Positions 1-8,762 are shown, numbered from the stretch's first letter. The stretch is DNA of 26,128 nt from JAAGZL01 sp050291725 (GCA_050291725.1 JBNKKH010000008.1:1-26128); one strand, 5' to 3'. Numbers and translations: made by a program. Notes: generated by a model not told the origin, from the letters alone.

Positions 1-141
1 ATGGTACTTACTTAAGGTGGTGTTCTAGGTTTTCGTCATTCCGGCGTATGCCGGAATCCAGGAATATTGCACCGTCCAGCATTCTGGATCCCGGCATACG
101 CCGGGATGACGAGGGCTTTTAGCCTTAAGTAAGTGCCATTC
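1..141. repeat. MITE-like palindromic repeat, left copy (first 2 bases missing)
   Basis: This stretch is identical base for base to the last 141 bases of the window. It is a nested palindrome. The outer arms read GAATGGYACTTACTTAAGG, with the leading GA lost at the contig edge. The inner arms are CGTCATYCCGGCGTATG and its inverse at about 33-115, each holding the self-palindrome CCGGCGTATGCCGG. No open reading frame lies inside. The form is that of a non-autonomous transposable element or a REP-like repeat. No matching transposase is present in the window. Confidence 0.85.
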
Positions 142-203
142 TTCTCTGATCCGTTTTTATGGTGGGAGTTCTCTTTAGCAAAAATGGTATGAAAGTTTCT
201 AAT

Positions 204-229
204 GCCATAATCTGACTACTGATTATGGC
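204..229. terminator. Hairpin downstream of the TPR-sulfotransferase gene
   Basis: A perfect 9-bp inverted repeat, GCCATAATC and GATTATGGC, has an 8-base loop. It lies 26 bases past the stop codon of the minus-strand gene. No clear T-run follows on the minus strand, so an intrinsic terminator is only possible. It could instead be an mRNA-stabilising stem. Confidence 0.4.
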
Positions 230-254
230 GCAAGCTCAATATTGCTGTTTTTCC

Positions 255-2237
255 TTAATCCAGACTATAGCTAAAATGCTTGATAAACGGCTCAAGAATT
301 GGGGCTATCTCCTTTATCTGTTCTGGATAGTTCCTCCACCGTTCTTTGGCAGTCTTATAGATAGGCTTTGAAACCTGAATGTAGCTTGGTGTCTCAATCT
401 GCTTTTCTCTAGCTTTATTCCAGTAAGACAGTACAGATTCGTCCCAATCCAGATTGAGGAAGTCCAGTAGCCTCCTGGTCTCGCCCTCCTGGTCGTTTAC
501 CAGATCCTCATACCGGATATAGGTGAAATCCAGGGGTAGAGCCTCTTTGTACTGTAGCCATAGCCCCATTACCTTGGAATAATATTCTGCACTCTCCCGA
601 AGATCATAGAAATTAGCCATTTCTGAATTTGGTGCAAAATTCTGGATAAAGCAACTCAGGCAGACATCTCGTGGGTCTCTCAGTGCAACGATGACCTTTG
701 CCTCTGGGAAGAGGCGGTATGCAAACCCGAGGTTAACAATATTTAAAGGAAATTTATCCAACAGAAGACGACCATTTATTTCTTCTTCCAAGATATCCTG
801 CGCCCTTTCCCAATATTGGGACCTTAGGGTCATCAATTCATCCTGCTCTAGGTTGGCAAGTCCAATGCTGTAGTCTTCTGTGCCCTTTTTGAATCCAGCT
901 TCTACGGAACCCAGCATGTTTTTCTCTTCAATAGCAATGATACGATGGTGGCTATCCAGAATCTGTTCCAATAGAGTAGTGCCGGAGCGTGGGAAGCCAA
1001 CGAAAAAGATCGGTGCTGGCAAGTTATCTTCTGCCGGTTGATGTATCCAGGATTTTAGTGACTTAGTTGTATAATAGTTGGCGTGTTGGGAGATTTTTTT
1101 GTGTCCATTTTCAATACTAATACCCTGGTAGTTGCTTAGTTCCCTTGAGAGCTCGTTCATCTTGGTAAATACTGCAAATGCCTTGTCGTATTCACCTTGT
1201 CGGTCATAGATTGCTCCCAGTTTTGAATACCCTAGTGTCTGGAAGCTGGGCGCTAATTCATCAGAGAGACTATTCGTTAAACGCTCCTTTGCCGCATCCA
1301 ATTTATTTTCACGGAACTCAAGAGAGGCCAGCGCAATATTTGCTGGGCCATGTAATTTATCCTGCTTTATCGCCCTTTTTGCAGCGGATGCTGCTTCATC
1401 AAGGCGATTATATTTTTCCAGCATAACGGACATATTAGCGAGGATGGATGGATTCTTGGGGGCGTAGTGCAATGCCTTCTCAAAGTGATCAAGTGCTAGT
1501 TTATTTTCTCCGATGGTCCAGTAGATGGTGGCTAGGTTATTGATCGCCTCGCTGTAATGAGGGTCTTTTTCTATAGCTTTTTTGAAGAACTCTACCGCTT
1601 TTGGGATCTCGCCTTTATCCTGATAGATCAAGCCAAGGTTGTTATAAACCATGGCAGTTTCAGGTGAGAGATGTATGGCCTGCGTAAATGCCTGTATTGC
1701 ACGATCATAGTTGCCCAGAGAACGGAAAGAATTACCTGCATTATTAAAGGCTGCGGCAAAACTTTTATCCTTCTGGATAGCTTCCTCAAAACATTCAATG
1801 GCTCTCTCATGCTCTCCTTTATGTTGCAGAACCAGCCCCAGGTTATTAATGAACATGGGGTTGTTCTCTATCTTAAGTGCAATCTCATACTGCTCTTTTG
1901 CTTTATCAATAAAGCCCTCTGTTCGGTAGGCTTCACCCAGATTATTACGGTAGAGCGCAATTTTTGGCTTAATAGCAATGGCTTTTTGTATTAACCTGAT
2001 AGCCCGTCTCTGATCGCCTGTATGATGGGCAGTCAATCCTAGAAGGTGTAGTGCATCTGCATGCTCTGGCGCCTGTTTGAGTGCCTTTTGGTAAAATTTT
2101 GCTGCGCGTTTTAGATCGCCAGAATTATGGTGTTTAATCCCTAAATCCAATAAGGCAACTACATCCCGTGCAGGCTGACGAGTTCCAACAGTCGTGCTTT
2201 TGTTTCGTATAGATGGTTTTCGTGCCACGTCTTTCAA
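255..2237 (-). CDS. TPR-repeat sulfotransferase
   Basis: A 660-residue soluble protein with no signal peptide. Residues about 28-390 are a run of tetratricopeptide repeats, seen as repeated A..NN.G......G....A...F..A patterns. The C-terminal half is a sulfotransferase domain. Its 5'-phosphosulfate loop reads FFVGFPRSGTTLLEQIL (about 411-427) and the 3'-phosphate site reads VIVALRDPRDVCLS (about 515-528). Proteins of this build transfer sulfate from PAPS to an acceptor, often a protein or a carbohydrate. The acceptor cannot be told from sequence. The longest frame begins with TTG, and an in-frame TAG lies four codons upstream. The next candidate is a GTG at codon 4. No strong ribosome site marks either, so the start is uncertain. 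It is transcribed alone, divergently from the EamA transporter gene. Confidence 0.9.
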   Translation of the reverse strand: MKDVARKPSIRNKSTTVGTRQPARDVVALLDLGIKHHNSGDLKRAAKFYQKALKQAPEHADALHLLGLTAHHTGDQRRAIRLIQKAIAIKPKIALYRNNLGEAYRTEGFIDKAKEQYEIALKIENNPMFINNLGLVLQHKGEHERAIECFEEAIQKDKSFAAAFNNAGNSFRSLGNYDRAIQAFTQAIHLSPETAMVYNNLGLIYQDKGEIPKAVEFFKKAIEKDPHYSEAINNLATIYWTIGENKLALDHFEKALHYAPKNPSILANMSVMLEKYNRLDEAASAAKRAIKQDKLHGPANIALASLEFRENKLDAAKERLTNSLSDELAPSFQTLGYSKLGAIYDRQGEYDKAFAVFTKMNELSRELSNYQGISIENGHKKISQHANYYTTKSLKSWIHQPAEDNLPAPIFFVGFPRSGTTLLEQILDSHHRIIAIEEKNMLGSVEAGFKKGTEDYSIGLANLEQDELMTLRSQYWERAQDILEEEINGRLLLDKFPLNIVNLGFAYRLFPEAKVIVALRDPRDVCLSCFIQNFAPNSEMANFYDLRESAEYYSKVMGLWLQYKEALPLDFTYIRYEDLVNDQEGETRRLLDFLNLDWDESVLSYWNKAREKQIETPSYIQVSKPIYKTAKERWRNYPEQIKEIAPILEPFIKHFSYSLD

Positions 2238-2474
2238 CCAAGTTAGCTAGAGCCAAGCATTAGTATATCGAACAGGTTTATGTATTGGTATCAATTACAA
2301 ATCACGATAAGAGTTACTGTCAAATCGTCTGCATACGATGAGTACAACAATTCGAGCCATCATGGCCATAGCTAATCTCTCTATCGATTCCTTTCTGGTT
2401 TTATTCTTTCCTCACCATGTTAATAGGTATACTGTCCAGTGAATACACATGATAGTTACTTCAGAACTCTATAG

Positions 2475-3335
2475 ATGAATAGCGCACTCTTAGCCATAGC
2501 ACTGTCGGTAATAATGCATGTGGCCTGGAATCTGTTAGCCAGACATGTGGATAGGCGCTGTAATTTTCTATGGTGGGGCCTTCTTACCCATATTGTCCTG
2601 CTTGGTCCCTGGGCCCTGTGGGAACTGGTTACGAAATCTATATGGACCAGTGATCTGGCTATGGCAATTGTAGTAACCGCTTTTGCCAATACAGTCTACT
2701 TTCTATCCCTACGCCAGGCATACCACTATGCGCCTGTGGCTCTGGTCTATCCTGTGGCCCGTAGCTCCCCCGCCCTCATCGTCCTGTGGACCTGGCTACT
2801 GTTCGACCAGACTATCCCCATAAGTGGAATCGTAGGTATAGGCATAAGCATTATTGGCCTCTGGATCATGGCCGCCACCTCCAGAGGATATGACACCGCC
2901 CATGCCCTGCCGTGGGCAACCGTAGCTGCAGTTGGTACCAGCATATACTCGCTCAGCGATAAGGTTGCTGTCTCCTTCCTGCCGACATTTGGTGCTCAGT
3001 TGGGATTTATTACCGTTGGTTATATCTGTTCATTTCTGGCATTGAGCCTAGTGCAGTGGAGAACAACCGGTAGACCACTACCGCCACAGCGTCCCAAGTG
3101 GATATATTTAGTAACTGGTGGACTATTTATCGGGACGGCCTATGCCCTGGTAGTGCGGGCTATGCTGGAACTGCCCGCATCCTATGTGGTTGCCTTTACC
3201 AATTCCGGCATAGTGCTGGCTACACTGCTCTCTATCGGTTTATTGAAAGAGCGTGAGCAGTGGCTGGGACGATTGACTGCTGCAGTAATAATAAGTTGCG
3301 GACTTATAATCTTAGGCCTAAACCTAATTAGATGA
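2475..3335 (+). CDS. EamA/DMT-family membrane transporter
   Basis: A 286-residue, very hydrophobic protein with about ten membrane segments arranged as two EamA repeats. The end of the first repeat reads AYHYAPVALVYPVARSSPAL. The second ends in FTNSGIVLATLLSIGLLKER, the usual helix-plus-Glu/Arg pattern of the drug/metabolite transporter superfamily. Members export or exchange small metabolites such as amino acids, sugars or drugs. The substrate here is unknown. The upstream 237 bases are shared with the divergent sulfotransferase gene and must hold both promoters. No strong Shine-Dalgarno sequence precedes the ATG. The gene converges on the VPLPA-tailed protein gene with a 27-base gap holding a palindrome. 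Confidence 0.88.
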   Translation: MNSALLAIALSVIMHVAWNLLARHVDRRCNFLWWGLLTHIVLLGPWALWELVTKSIWTSDLAMAIVVTAFANTVYFLSLRQAYHYAPVALVYPVARSSPALIVLWTWLLFDQTIPISGIVGIGISIIGLWIMAATSRGYDTAHALPWATVAAVGTSIYSLSDKVAVSFLPTFGAQLGFITVGYICSFLALSLVQWRTTGRPLPPQRPKWIYLVTGGLFIGTAYALVVRAMLELPASYVVAFTNSGIVLATLLSIGLLKEREQWLGRLTAAVIISCGLIILGLNLIR

Positions 3336-3347
3336 AAATGGAATTAC

Positions 3348-3370
3348 GGGGACAGTATACTGCTATCCCC
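3348..3370. repeat. Short GGGGACAG/CTATCCCC palindrome between convergent genes
   Basis: GGGGACAGTATACTG followed by CTATCCCC forms an imperfect hairpin between the EamA gene (+) and the VPLPA-tailed gene (-). It overlaps the stop codon of the latter at 3363-3365. It shares the CTGCT(G/A)TCCC core with the larger palindromes at 10859-11041 and 18528-18583. It could act as a two-way terminator. Confidence 0.55.
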
Positions 3371-4139
3371 CCAATATTGTTTTTCTAGCGGAAAGCCCGA
3401 TGAGTCCGATAAAACCACTTAAAAACAACCATACTGCCATGGGTAGCGGCACCGCAGCACTCCCAGATGATAGATAGACCCATGCCTCATCACCAGCGTG
3501 ATTTGCCAGGGCGCCACCTTGGCCACCAGTCTCAGAGTAGAGATAGACAAACGGATCATCTCCATAAGCCGAACCAGCAAACAAACTATCCGGGATGTAC
3601 ATAAGCAGATCAGATGAGCCGCTGCCCGGGCCACCCTGCAGTGTTGCATCAAGTTTTATCCATGAATCTTCACCTGCATCCAGGTCGTAGATGAGTGTTG
3701 CCGCTCCAGCAAAATTATATCCAGTCAGATTACCTACATCAGATAGGTAAATTTCCACTGTATCTAGAGATAACAGAGAATTTTTATTCCCTGGCTCGTT
3801 CATATCAAAGGCAAATTCACGGTAGAGGGTTCCAGCTATATTTACTAACTGTAGTGTTGATCTATTGATAGCTATATGCCTGTTCCCGGTTCCAAACTCA
3901 GTAGTACCTTCTGTGTTATAGCCACTATCATCAAAGGTGAGAAAATCTACCGCAGCACCACTACCAAAACCAACAACAGACTTGTTGAAAAATTGCGCAC
4001 CATTAATTGTTCCGGAAGATACGCTAGCCGTAGACAGATCCAATGTTGCCGCCTGTAACCCAGTTGTGGAAACCAGCATCAGGGCCAGTAAAGCTATTTG
4101 GCGTTTGATTCTCTTTACAACTATTGCTGTTGAATTCAT
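3363..4139 (-). CDS. Exported protein with VPLPA/PEP-CTERM-type sorting tail
   Basis: A 258-residue protein. Residues 1-30 form a signal peptide: a basic KRIKRQ stretch, a hydrophobic core, and AxA before TLDLST. The mature part is rich in Gly, Ser, Asp and aromatic residues, as expected for a beta-rich surface protein, with no enzyme motif recognised. The C-terminus reads VPLPMAVWLFLSGFIGLIGL followed by Arg/Lys, the sorting and anchoring signal processed by exosortases. The start is supported by AGGTGG placed 5 bases before the ATG. The last codons and the stop lie inside the palindrome shared with the convergent transporter gene. Its function is unknown. The exosortase needed to process it is not in this window. 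Confidence 0.8.
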   Translation of the reverse strand: MNSTAIVVKRIKRQIALLALMLVSTTGLQAATLDLSTASVSSGTINGAQFFNKSVVGFGSGAAVDFLTFDDSGYNTEGTTEFGTGNRHIAINRSTLQLVNIAGTLYREFAFDMNEPGNKNSLLSLDTVEIYLSDVGNLTGYNFAGAATLIYDLDAGEDSWIKLDATLQGGPGSGSSDLLMYIPDSLFAGSAYGDDPFVYLYSETGGQGGALANHAGDEAWVYLSSGSAAVPLPMAVWLFLSGFIGLIGLSARKTILGG

Positions 4140-4507
4140 TTTGCCACCTAAAACAGAAGGGTTTGTACACCGTTACACAGCCAAGGTCTGGGGTTGCACC
4201 GAACCTTATTTCTGGTAACGAATAATCTCAGTTCTTGAGATATGAAATCCCTAGCATCAGTTAAATTGTAGGTAGCTACATAGTGATACCGCATTACTCA
4301 TATGGGTTATATTTTTGCGATAAGTCAGAATTATTTGATTAATTCGCTGCTATTAATGACTTTACTTCCTTGTATTCCGTATTCTTATTCTGGTGACGGT
4401 ATACCTATTTCAGAGGTAGTTACGCTGAAGAGGCAGCCCCCTTTTACCAATTACTAATTTCCGTCTGGCTGAATTGACCGCATCAAAAAACAATTCCGAC
4501 TTACGAC
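4140..4507. other. Intergenic stretch, no gene seen
   Basis: These 368 bases hold no convincing reading frame. The part next to 4139 must contain the promoter of the minus-strand VPLPA gene, but no clear -35/-10 pair was recognised. The right end (4481-4507) is a 27-base segment repeated with three differences at 5399-5425, in both cases just past the stop codon of a minus-strand gene. Confidence 0.5.
4481..4507. repeat. 27-bp direct repeat, copy 1
   Basis: The segment starts CATCAAAAAACAATTCCGAC and continues TTACGAC. It matches 5399-5425 at all but three positions. It carries the heptamer-like GACTTACGAC core (GTCGTAAGTC on the minus strand) that recurs throughout 4846-5430. It sits directly against the stop codon at 4508. 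Confidence 0.7.
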
Positions 4508-4777
4508 CTAATCCAGTTCCCAGCTTGAGTTCTTATCTATCCATTTCAAAGCCAGGATGTACCATATGACTATCGGGACCATCATTGCGAACCAGCTCCA
4601 GTCGTCTATGAGAAACAAGGAGTTAACCAAGCCCGAATCTTGAACCAGAAGTGGCCATGGTATGCAATATATGGTGAAGAGTATGCAGGCATTGATTAAC
4701 AGTAGCGCACCTTTTCTGGTGTTGATACTTGAAAAAGCGAGGAATACCCAGAGAGGTGTTTTGTCGGTCTTTTCCAT
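4508..4777 (-). CDS. Small two-helix membrane protein
   Basis: An 89-residue protein with two hydrophobic stretches: about residues 24-44 (ALLLINACILFTIYC region) and 59-79 (WSWFAMMVPIVIWYILALKW). A short N-terminal MEKTDKTPLWVFLAFSSINT precedes them. AAGGA lies 6-10 bases before the ATG, which supports translation. I recognise the general look of a conserved hypothetical inner-membrane protein of gammaproteobacteria but no named family. The gene stands alone, flanked on both sides by heptamer-type repeats. Confidence 0.75.
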   Translation of the reverse strand: MEKTDKTPLWVFLAFSSINTRKGALLLINACILFTIYCIPWPLLVQDSGLVNSLFLIDDWSWFAMMVPIVIWYILALKWIDKNSSWELD

Positions 4778-4845
4778 GTGAGTATCCTTATATTTTCGTT
4801 CTGTTTTTCATGGCTGAGGTGGGATGGTAGCAGGAAAGGATGAAA

Positions 4846-4985
4846 GTCGGAAGTCGTTAGTCGGGAGTTGGGAGTTGGGAGTCGTTAGTTTTAAGTCTTA
4901 AGTCGTAAGTCTTGAGTATTAAGCCAAATATATTAATATATACAATAAGTTATGACTTACAACTTAGGTCTTCCGACTTCTGACT
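4846..4985. repeat. AGTC-type heptamer repeat block, inverted arms
   Basis: The left arm (about 4846-4919) is a run of variants of AGTCGTA/AGTCTTA, such as AAGTCTTAAGTCGTAAGTC. The right arm (about 4947-4985) holds the same words in inverse form, such as GACTTACAACTTAG and CCGACTTCTGAC. The arms flank an AT-only core, TATATTAATATATACAATAA. The whole could fold as a long imperfect hairpin. It lies between the 89-aa gene and the 51-aa frame. Confidence 0.7.
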
Positions 4986-5041
4986 GATAAATGGTATATT
5001 ATTGGGACGTATAGTTAATTTCAGTGTAGATATTAAAAACG

Positions 5042-5197
5042 ATGACTAAACACCTAATTACTTTCTTTATAATTCTTATCGCAGCCCTATTCTTTTATGT
5101 TGGTATCAATATTGCCGCTACAGGCTTGGTTATTTTGGCCGTGGTGTTTGAGAGCATTTTCTTGTTCAAGCTTTTTGGGGTTGGGGAAAAGTCTTAA
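5042..5197 (+). CDS. Possible 51-aa single-pass hydrophobic protein
   Basis: An ATG-started frame of 51 codons ending TAA. The product begins MTKHLITFFIILIAALFFYV and continues through a second hydrophobic stretch (GLVILAVVFESIFLFKLF), ending GVGEKS. It looks like a tiny inner-membrane protein with one long or two short helices. The composition is coherent, but no good ribosome site is visible and the last codons lie in the heptamer repeat AAGTCTTAAGTC. It is the only plus-strand gene candidate between 4140 and 6400. I do not recognise a family. Confidence 0.5.
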   Translation: MTKHLITFFIILIAALFFYVGINIAATGLVILAVVFESIFLFKLFGVGEKS

Positions 5198-5240
5198 GTC
5201 TTTAGTCAAAAATTACAACATCCGACTTTTGACTCTCAAC
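5189..5240. repeat. AGTC-type heptamer repeats, second block
   Basis: AAAGTCTTAAGTCTTTAGTC is followed within 20 bases by the inverse words CCGACTTTTGACTC and CAACTT, giving another imperfect hairpin. An isolated word, CCGACTTATGACTTG, occurs again near 5332-5346. Confidence 0.6.
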
Positions 5241-5398
5241 TTAAAGAGCCAGTGATCAAGTAGCGGGCAGTCTGCTTCTTATGGATATGATGCGTAGATT
5301 TATCTTTACTCATTGATATCCATGCCCCCCCCGACTTATGACTTGTTTACCGTGCTTATAGTAAATTGCCCAGAGGGCTGAGCTCCTACAATCGACCT

Positions 5399-5425
5399 CA
5401 TCAGAAAACAATTACGATTTACGAC
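5399..5425. repeat. 27-bp direct repeat, copy 2
   Basis: The segment starts CATCAGAAAACAATTACGAT and continues TTACGAC. It matches 4481-4507 with three substitutions. It lies 7 bases past the stop codon of the DUF523-DUF1722 gene, mirroring the position of copy 1. Further heptamer words (ACTAAAGACTC) follow it. Confidence 0.7.
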
Positions 5426-5432
5426 TAAAGAC

Positions 5433-6389
5433 TCACAAACTATTGAGTAACATCAGCTCTTTGGGGTGCGGATTCATATAGTAAGAGCCGTTGATGTAGT
5501 CATCAGGGTATTTGAGAAAATGGTGGCGTAGTAGGGTTATGGGGACTATGAGTGGTAGATAGCCTAGGCGGTACTGTTCTATTGATTCGGTTAGTTCTTT
5601 TTTGTCCTCTTTATCTAGATGATTTTTCAGATAGCCCTGAATATGCTGTAGTACATTTACATGGTTGCCGCGGGTAGCTTTTATCTTGAGCAGAGCCATT
5701 AGTTTGGAGAGATATTCATCTGCGTACTCTTGTGGGTTTTGTGCCGAGTTTTGTGATAGTTCGCGCCCTAGATCTCTGGCCATATTTTGCTCATGGCTCA
5801 TCAATATCAGCTTATGTTGGGCGTGGAATTTGGTTAGGGATTTACAATCTAGGCCGGATGCGACTAGATCCCCCCAGCGGTGGTAGATAAATACTCTCTG
5901 GATAAAGTTCTCTCTTATTACTGGATCGCCCAAACGCCCCTCTTCCTCTACTGGGAGATTGGGAAAGTTGCGCATCATCTGATTGGCGTAGATGCCAACA
6001 CCTGTTCTCTCAACCGATCCATTACGGTACTGTTTTACCCGCTCCATGCCACAACTGGGGGAGTCTTTTTTCAATATGTAGCCATATATACCTTGCTGCC
6101 AATCTTTTTGCTTATCTGCACTCTTGGTTAGCTTTTCGGTGACATCCAGTGAACTGGTCTTGGTGCCGATGCATCTAACGCCCTCTTCCTCTACTACTAA
6201 ACGAATTGGCTCTCTGGGTGTTCCCAAGCCGATATCCACTTCGGGACAGAATGGGGTAAAACTAAAGTAGATCCCAAGGGTTTGGGTAATGTAGGCATTG
6301 TTCTTATGCCCACCATCAAACCGCACCTTTTCACCCAGCAGACAACTGCTTATGCCTACAGGAATTTTGCTACTCAACTTCACATGCAT
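5433..6389 (-). CDS. DUF523-DUF1722 (YbgA-type) protein
   Basis: A 318-residue cytoplasmic protein of two domains. Residues about 8-155 are DUF523, with its conserved cysteines in ISSCLLGEKVRFDGGHK (Cys16), FCPEVDIGLGTPREPI (Cys48) and DSPSCGMERV (Cys113). A metal-binding or thiol role is likely from the family but unproven. Residues about 188-310 are DUF1722, with FHAQHKLILMSHEQNMARDLG. The biochemical role of this pair is not established. In other bacteria it is often found beside photolyase genes, which are absent here. I chose ATG at 6389 over an in-frame TTG two codons upstream. The gene overlaps the end of the diguanylate cyclase gene by 20 bases, so the two are probably co-transcribed and translationally coupled. 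Confidence 0.88.
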   Translation of the reverse strand: MHVKLSSKIPVGISSCLLGEKVRFDGGHKNNAYITQTLGIYFSFTPFCPEVDIGLGTPREPIRLVVEEEGVRCIGTKTSSLDVTEKLTKSADKQKDWQQGIYGYILKKDSPSCGMERVKQYRNGSVERTGVGIYANQMMRNFPNLPVEEEGRLGDPVIRENFIQRVFIYHRWGDLVASGLDCKSLTKFHAQHKLILMSHEQNMARDLGRELSQNSAQNPQEYADEYLSKLMALLKIKATRGNHVNVLQHIQGYLKNHLDKEDKKELTESIEQYRLGYLPLIVPITLLRHHFLKYPDDYINGSYYMNPHPKELMLLNSL

Positions 6390-8661
6390 AGACAACTACC
6401 CTATTGCGCCCTGCACCTTTTGCTTCATACAGCGCCAAATCCGCACGATTAATAAAATGATCTACTGGCTCTTCTTCCTCATATTGGGCAACACCAAAAC
6501 TACAAGTTATCTTCATCGGCAAGCCAAAATCATGTAGCTCAATCTTACGACGTAACTTTTCCGCAATCTGTTGCGATTCAAAAATACCGGTTTCAAGACT
6601 TAGCAAAATAAACTCTTCTCCACCCCAGCGCGCGCAGGCATCGGTAACTCTGGTTTCACTTTTTATCAGCTTGGCAAGTTCCTTTAAAACATCATCACCA
6701 ACATTATGCCCAAACCGGTCATTTATCATCTTGAAATTATCTATATCAAAATAGATGATGGATACCGTCCTGGAGTAACGATTTGCGTGGTTAATGAACT
6801 CTTCAAGTTTATGAATTAAGCCGTGTCTATTTGGTAACTGAGTCAACCAGTCTGTTCCTGCTATCTTGCTTAACTGTTTGTTGCGACGCACAGCGAACCA
6901 GTTAACAAGTAAAGCCGCCACAAATACAACTCCAAAACCGAAAAATAACTTCCATAAAAGATCAGGACTTACCGTTGGCTTGGGCTTTACGTTTATCCAG
7001 CTATTGGTAATGTTTTGTCTCTCGTTGTAGGTAATAGACCTGATAGCTTTATTCATCAAACGCAGTAATAGGTCACTGTCTTTTGCAACGGCGACACTAA
7101 TACCAACATCCTCATCAGCAAAATCATCAATAACAATCTTTTCGATATTCATCTCAGAAACTACGCTACTTATGTGAGCATTTGTACATAGCAGGCCTTT
7201 GGCCTTGCCGCTTTCTATTAGACTCAACCCCTGTACACTGTTTCCTACTGGTATAATATTTATCTCTGGATGTCGCGCTCGAATAATCTCCTCAAGTGCT
7301 GTTTGCCTGGTAACCGCAATCGAATCTGGTATTGCATGCTTGCCTTTCAGGCCGTCCTTGGTAGCTATAGATAGAGGAATATGCAGGTAGGATATACTAA
7401 ATATTCCAGGGCTGTTGCCCCAAGCTGTAGGTATAACATTAGATATGAGTTCACACTTGCCAGACTGAACAAACTCCCAGGCTTGTTGAACTGAGTCAGT
7501 TGGTATTTGCACAAAAGGCACTCCAATCTTCTTTTGCAGCAACTTTAGATAATCCGCCACAATCCCTTTATGCTTACCATCTACGTAGTCTTCATAGGGC
7601 ATCCAGCCTTTACGCACACATACGTTTATACTCTCTTTACTACTAATATATTCCAACTCTTTTAACGACAAATGGAATCGACTTAAAGTTGGCTGATAAG
7701 CAAACCCTTTCAGGCTCACATCGTCATGCAGCAGATTAGTTAATAGATAAACCTGAATCATCTGCTTAAACCTATGAATATCTATTGCTCCAAAGCCTCC
7801 ATATCCATCAAAAGCATATTTCTTTAATACATCTCCCTCGTACACCAGGGCGCCCTTAGAGAGGTTCTGGGTATTGTACTTTTCATAGATAACAGTGGCC
7901 GCTTCATAGATATTTTCAAAGGCATACAACCACCCACGCACTGTCGCTCGATAGAACCTGTCAACTAGATCTTTCCTGTTTTTTATCGTTGCTCCTGAAG
8001 TGAACAGGATGTCTGAGTACATCTTGAAGCCAAAACTCTGGGGATGGATTATGTTGTGCTGAATGCCATTTACCTGTAGCTGATATGGCTCATTCGAAAC
8101 ATAAGCCACCATGGCATCTGTTTTGCCGCTGACCAAATCATCAACATTAAAGCTATGGGGAATTCTGGTATAGTCATCTTCTCTTAAACCAAACTTAACC
8201 AACATGGCCATTATTTCAGAGGCATATGTTCCATCTGGAGCAAACATAATGCGCTTGCCACGCAGATCTACCGGCGAGGTAATTCCAGAACTTTTTAGTG
8301 ACAATAGCATCATGGGCGATTGCTGGAAGGCGGCCATAAGGGCGACAATATCTGCACCCTTAGCCCGATTAATCAGTATTGAACTGCGGCCTACTGCGAA
8401 ATCAACCTTGCCTGAGACCACCTCTTCCACGTTATCTATGGCTGGGTCTTTTTCCAGAATCTCAATATCGATCCCTTCCTGCTGGTAAAACCCTTTCTCT
8501 TTAGCCATATAGTAACCAGCGAACTGGAATTGATTCTTCCAGACCAAACGCAGGCGCACCTTATCCGTCGCTGCAAAAAGTGGAGAGTAGAAAATTAAGG
8601 ACGAGATCAACAGTAGCAGCTGAAATATGCAACCATTACACGTGAATAAGCTCAACTGCAT
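6370..8661 (-). CDS. Membrane diguanylate cyclase with NMT1-type and SBP_bac_3 sensor domains
   Basis: A 763-residue protein that should make cyclic di-GMP in response to a periplasmic ligand. Residues 1-31 are a signal peptide. Residues about 35-310 resemble NMT1/THI5-type binding proteins (LRLVWKNQFQFAGYYMAKEK). Residues about 340-555 are an extracellular solute-binding family 3 domain (INVCVRKGWMPYEDYVDGK). One membrane helix lies at about 568-592. Residues about 600-760 are a GGDEF domain with an intact GGEEF active site (680-684), DIDNFKMIND upstream, and an allosteric I-site RVTD (671-674) five residues before it. The ligands are unknown; NMT1-like domains suggest thiamine precursors or other small organics. 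The 3' end overlaps the DUF523 gene. Confidence 0.9.
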   Translation of the reverse strand: MQLSLFTCNGCIFQLLLLISSLIFYSPLFAATDKVRLRLVWKNQFQFAGYYMAKEKGFYQQEGIDIEILEKDPAIDNVEEVVSGKVDFAVGRSSILINRAKGADIVALMAAFQQSPMMLLSLKSSGITSPVDLRGKRIMFAPDGTYASEIMAMLVKFGLREDDYTRIPHSFNVDDLVSGKTDAMVAYVSNEPYQLQVNGIQHNIIHPQSFGFKMYSDILFTSGATIKNRKDLVDRFYRATVRGWLYAFENIYEAATVIYEKYNTQNLSKGALVYEGDVLKKYAFDGYGGFGAIDIHRFKQMIQVYLLTNLLHDDVSLKGFAYQPTLSRFHLSLKELEYISSKESINVCVRKGWMPYEDYVDGKHKGIVADYLKLLQKKIGVPFVQIPTDSVQQAWEFVQSGKCELISNVIPTAWGNSPGIFSISYLHIPLSIATKDGLKGKHAIPDSIAVTRQTALEEIIRARHPEINIIPVGNSVQGLSLIESGKAKGLLCTNAHISSVVSEMNIEKIVIDDFADEDVGISVAVAKDSDLLLRLMNKAIRSITYNERQNITNSWINVKPKPTVSPDLLWKLFFGFGVVFVAALLVNWFAVRRNKQLSKIAGTDWLTQLPNRHGLIHKLEEFINHANRYSRTVSIIYFDIDNFKMINDRFGHNVGDDVLKELAKLIKSETRVTDACARWGGEEFILLSLETGIFESQQIAEKLRRKIELHDFGLPMKITCSFGVAQYEEEEPVDHFINRADLALYEAKGAGRNRVVVYACEVE

Positions 8662-8762
8662 ATTTATTCCTTATTATTAGATGCAACCCTATTTCCTGTA
8701 TGATTTCAAGAACTAGGCGCAAAAACTCGGGCGACAGCTAAATTCCGTTTTGTCACCTAAAC

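Noticed and set aside
4846..5240. CRISPR array
   Set aside because: The repeat words are only about 7 bases, variable, partly inverted, and have no regular unique spacers. No cas gene is nearby.
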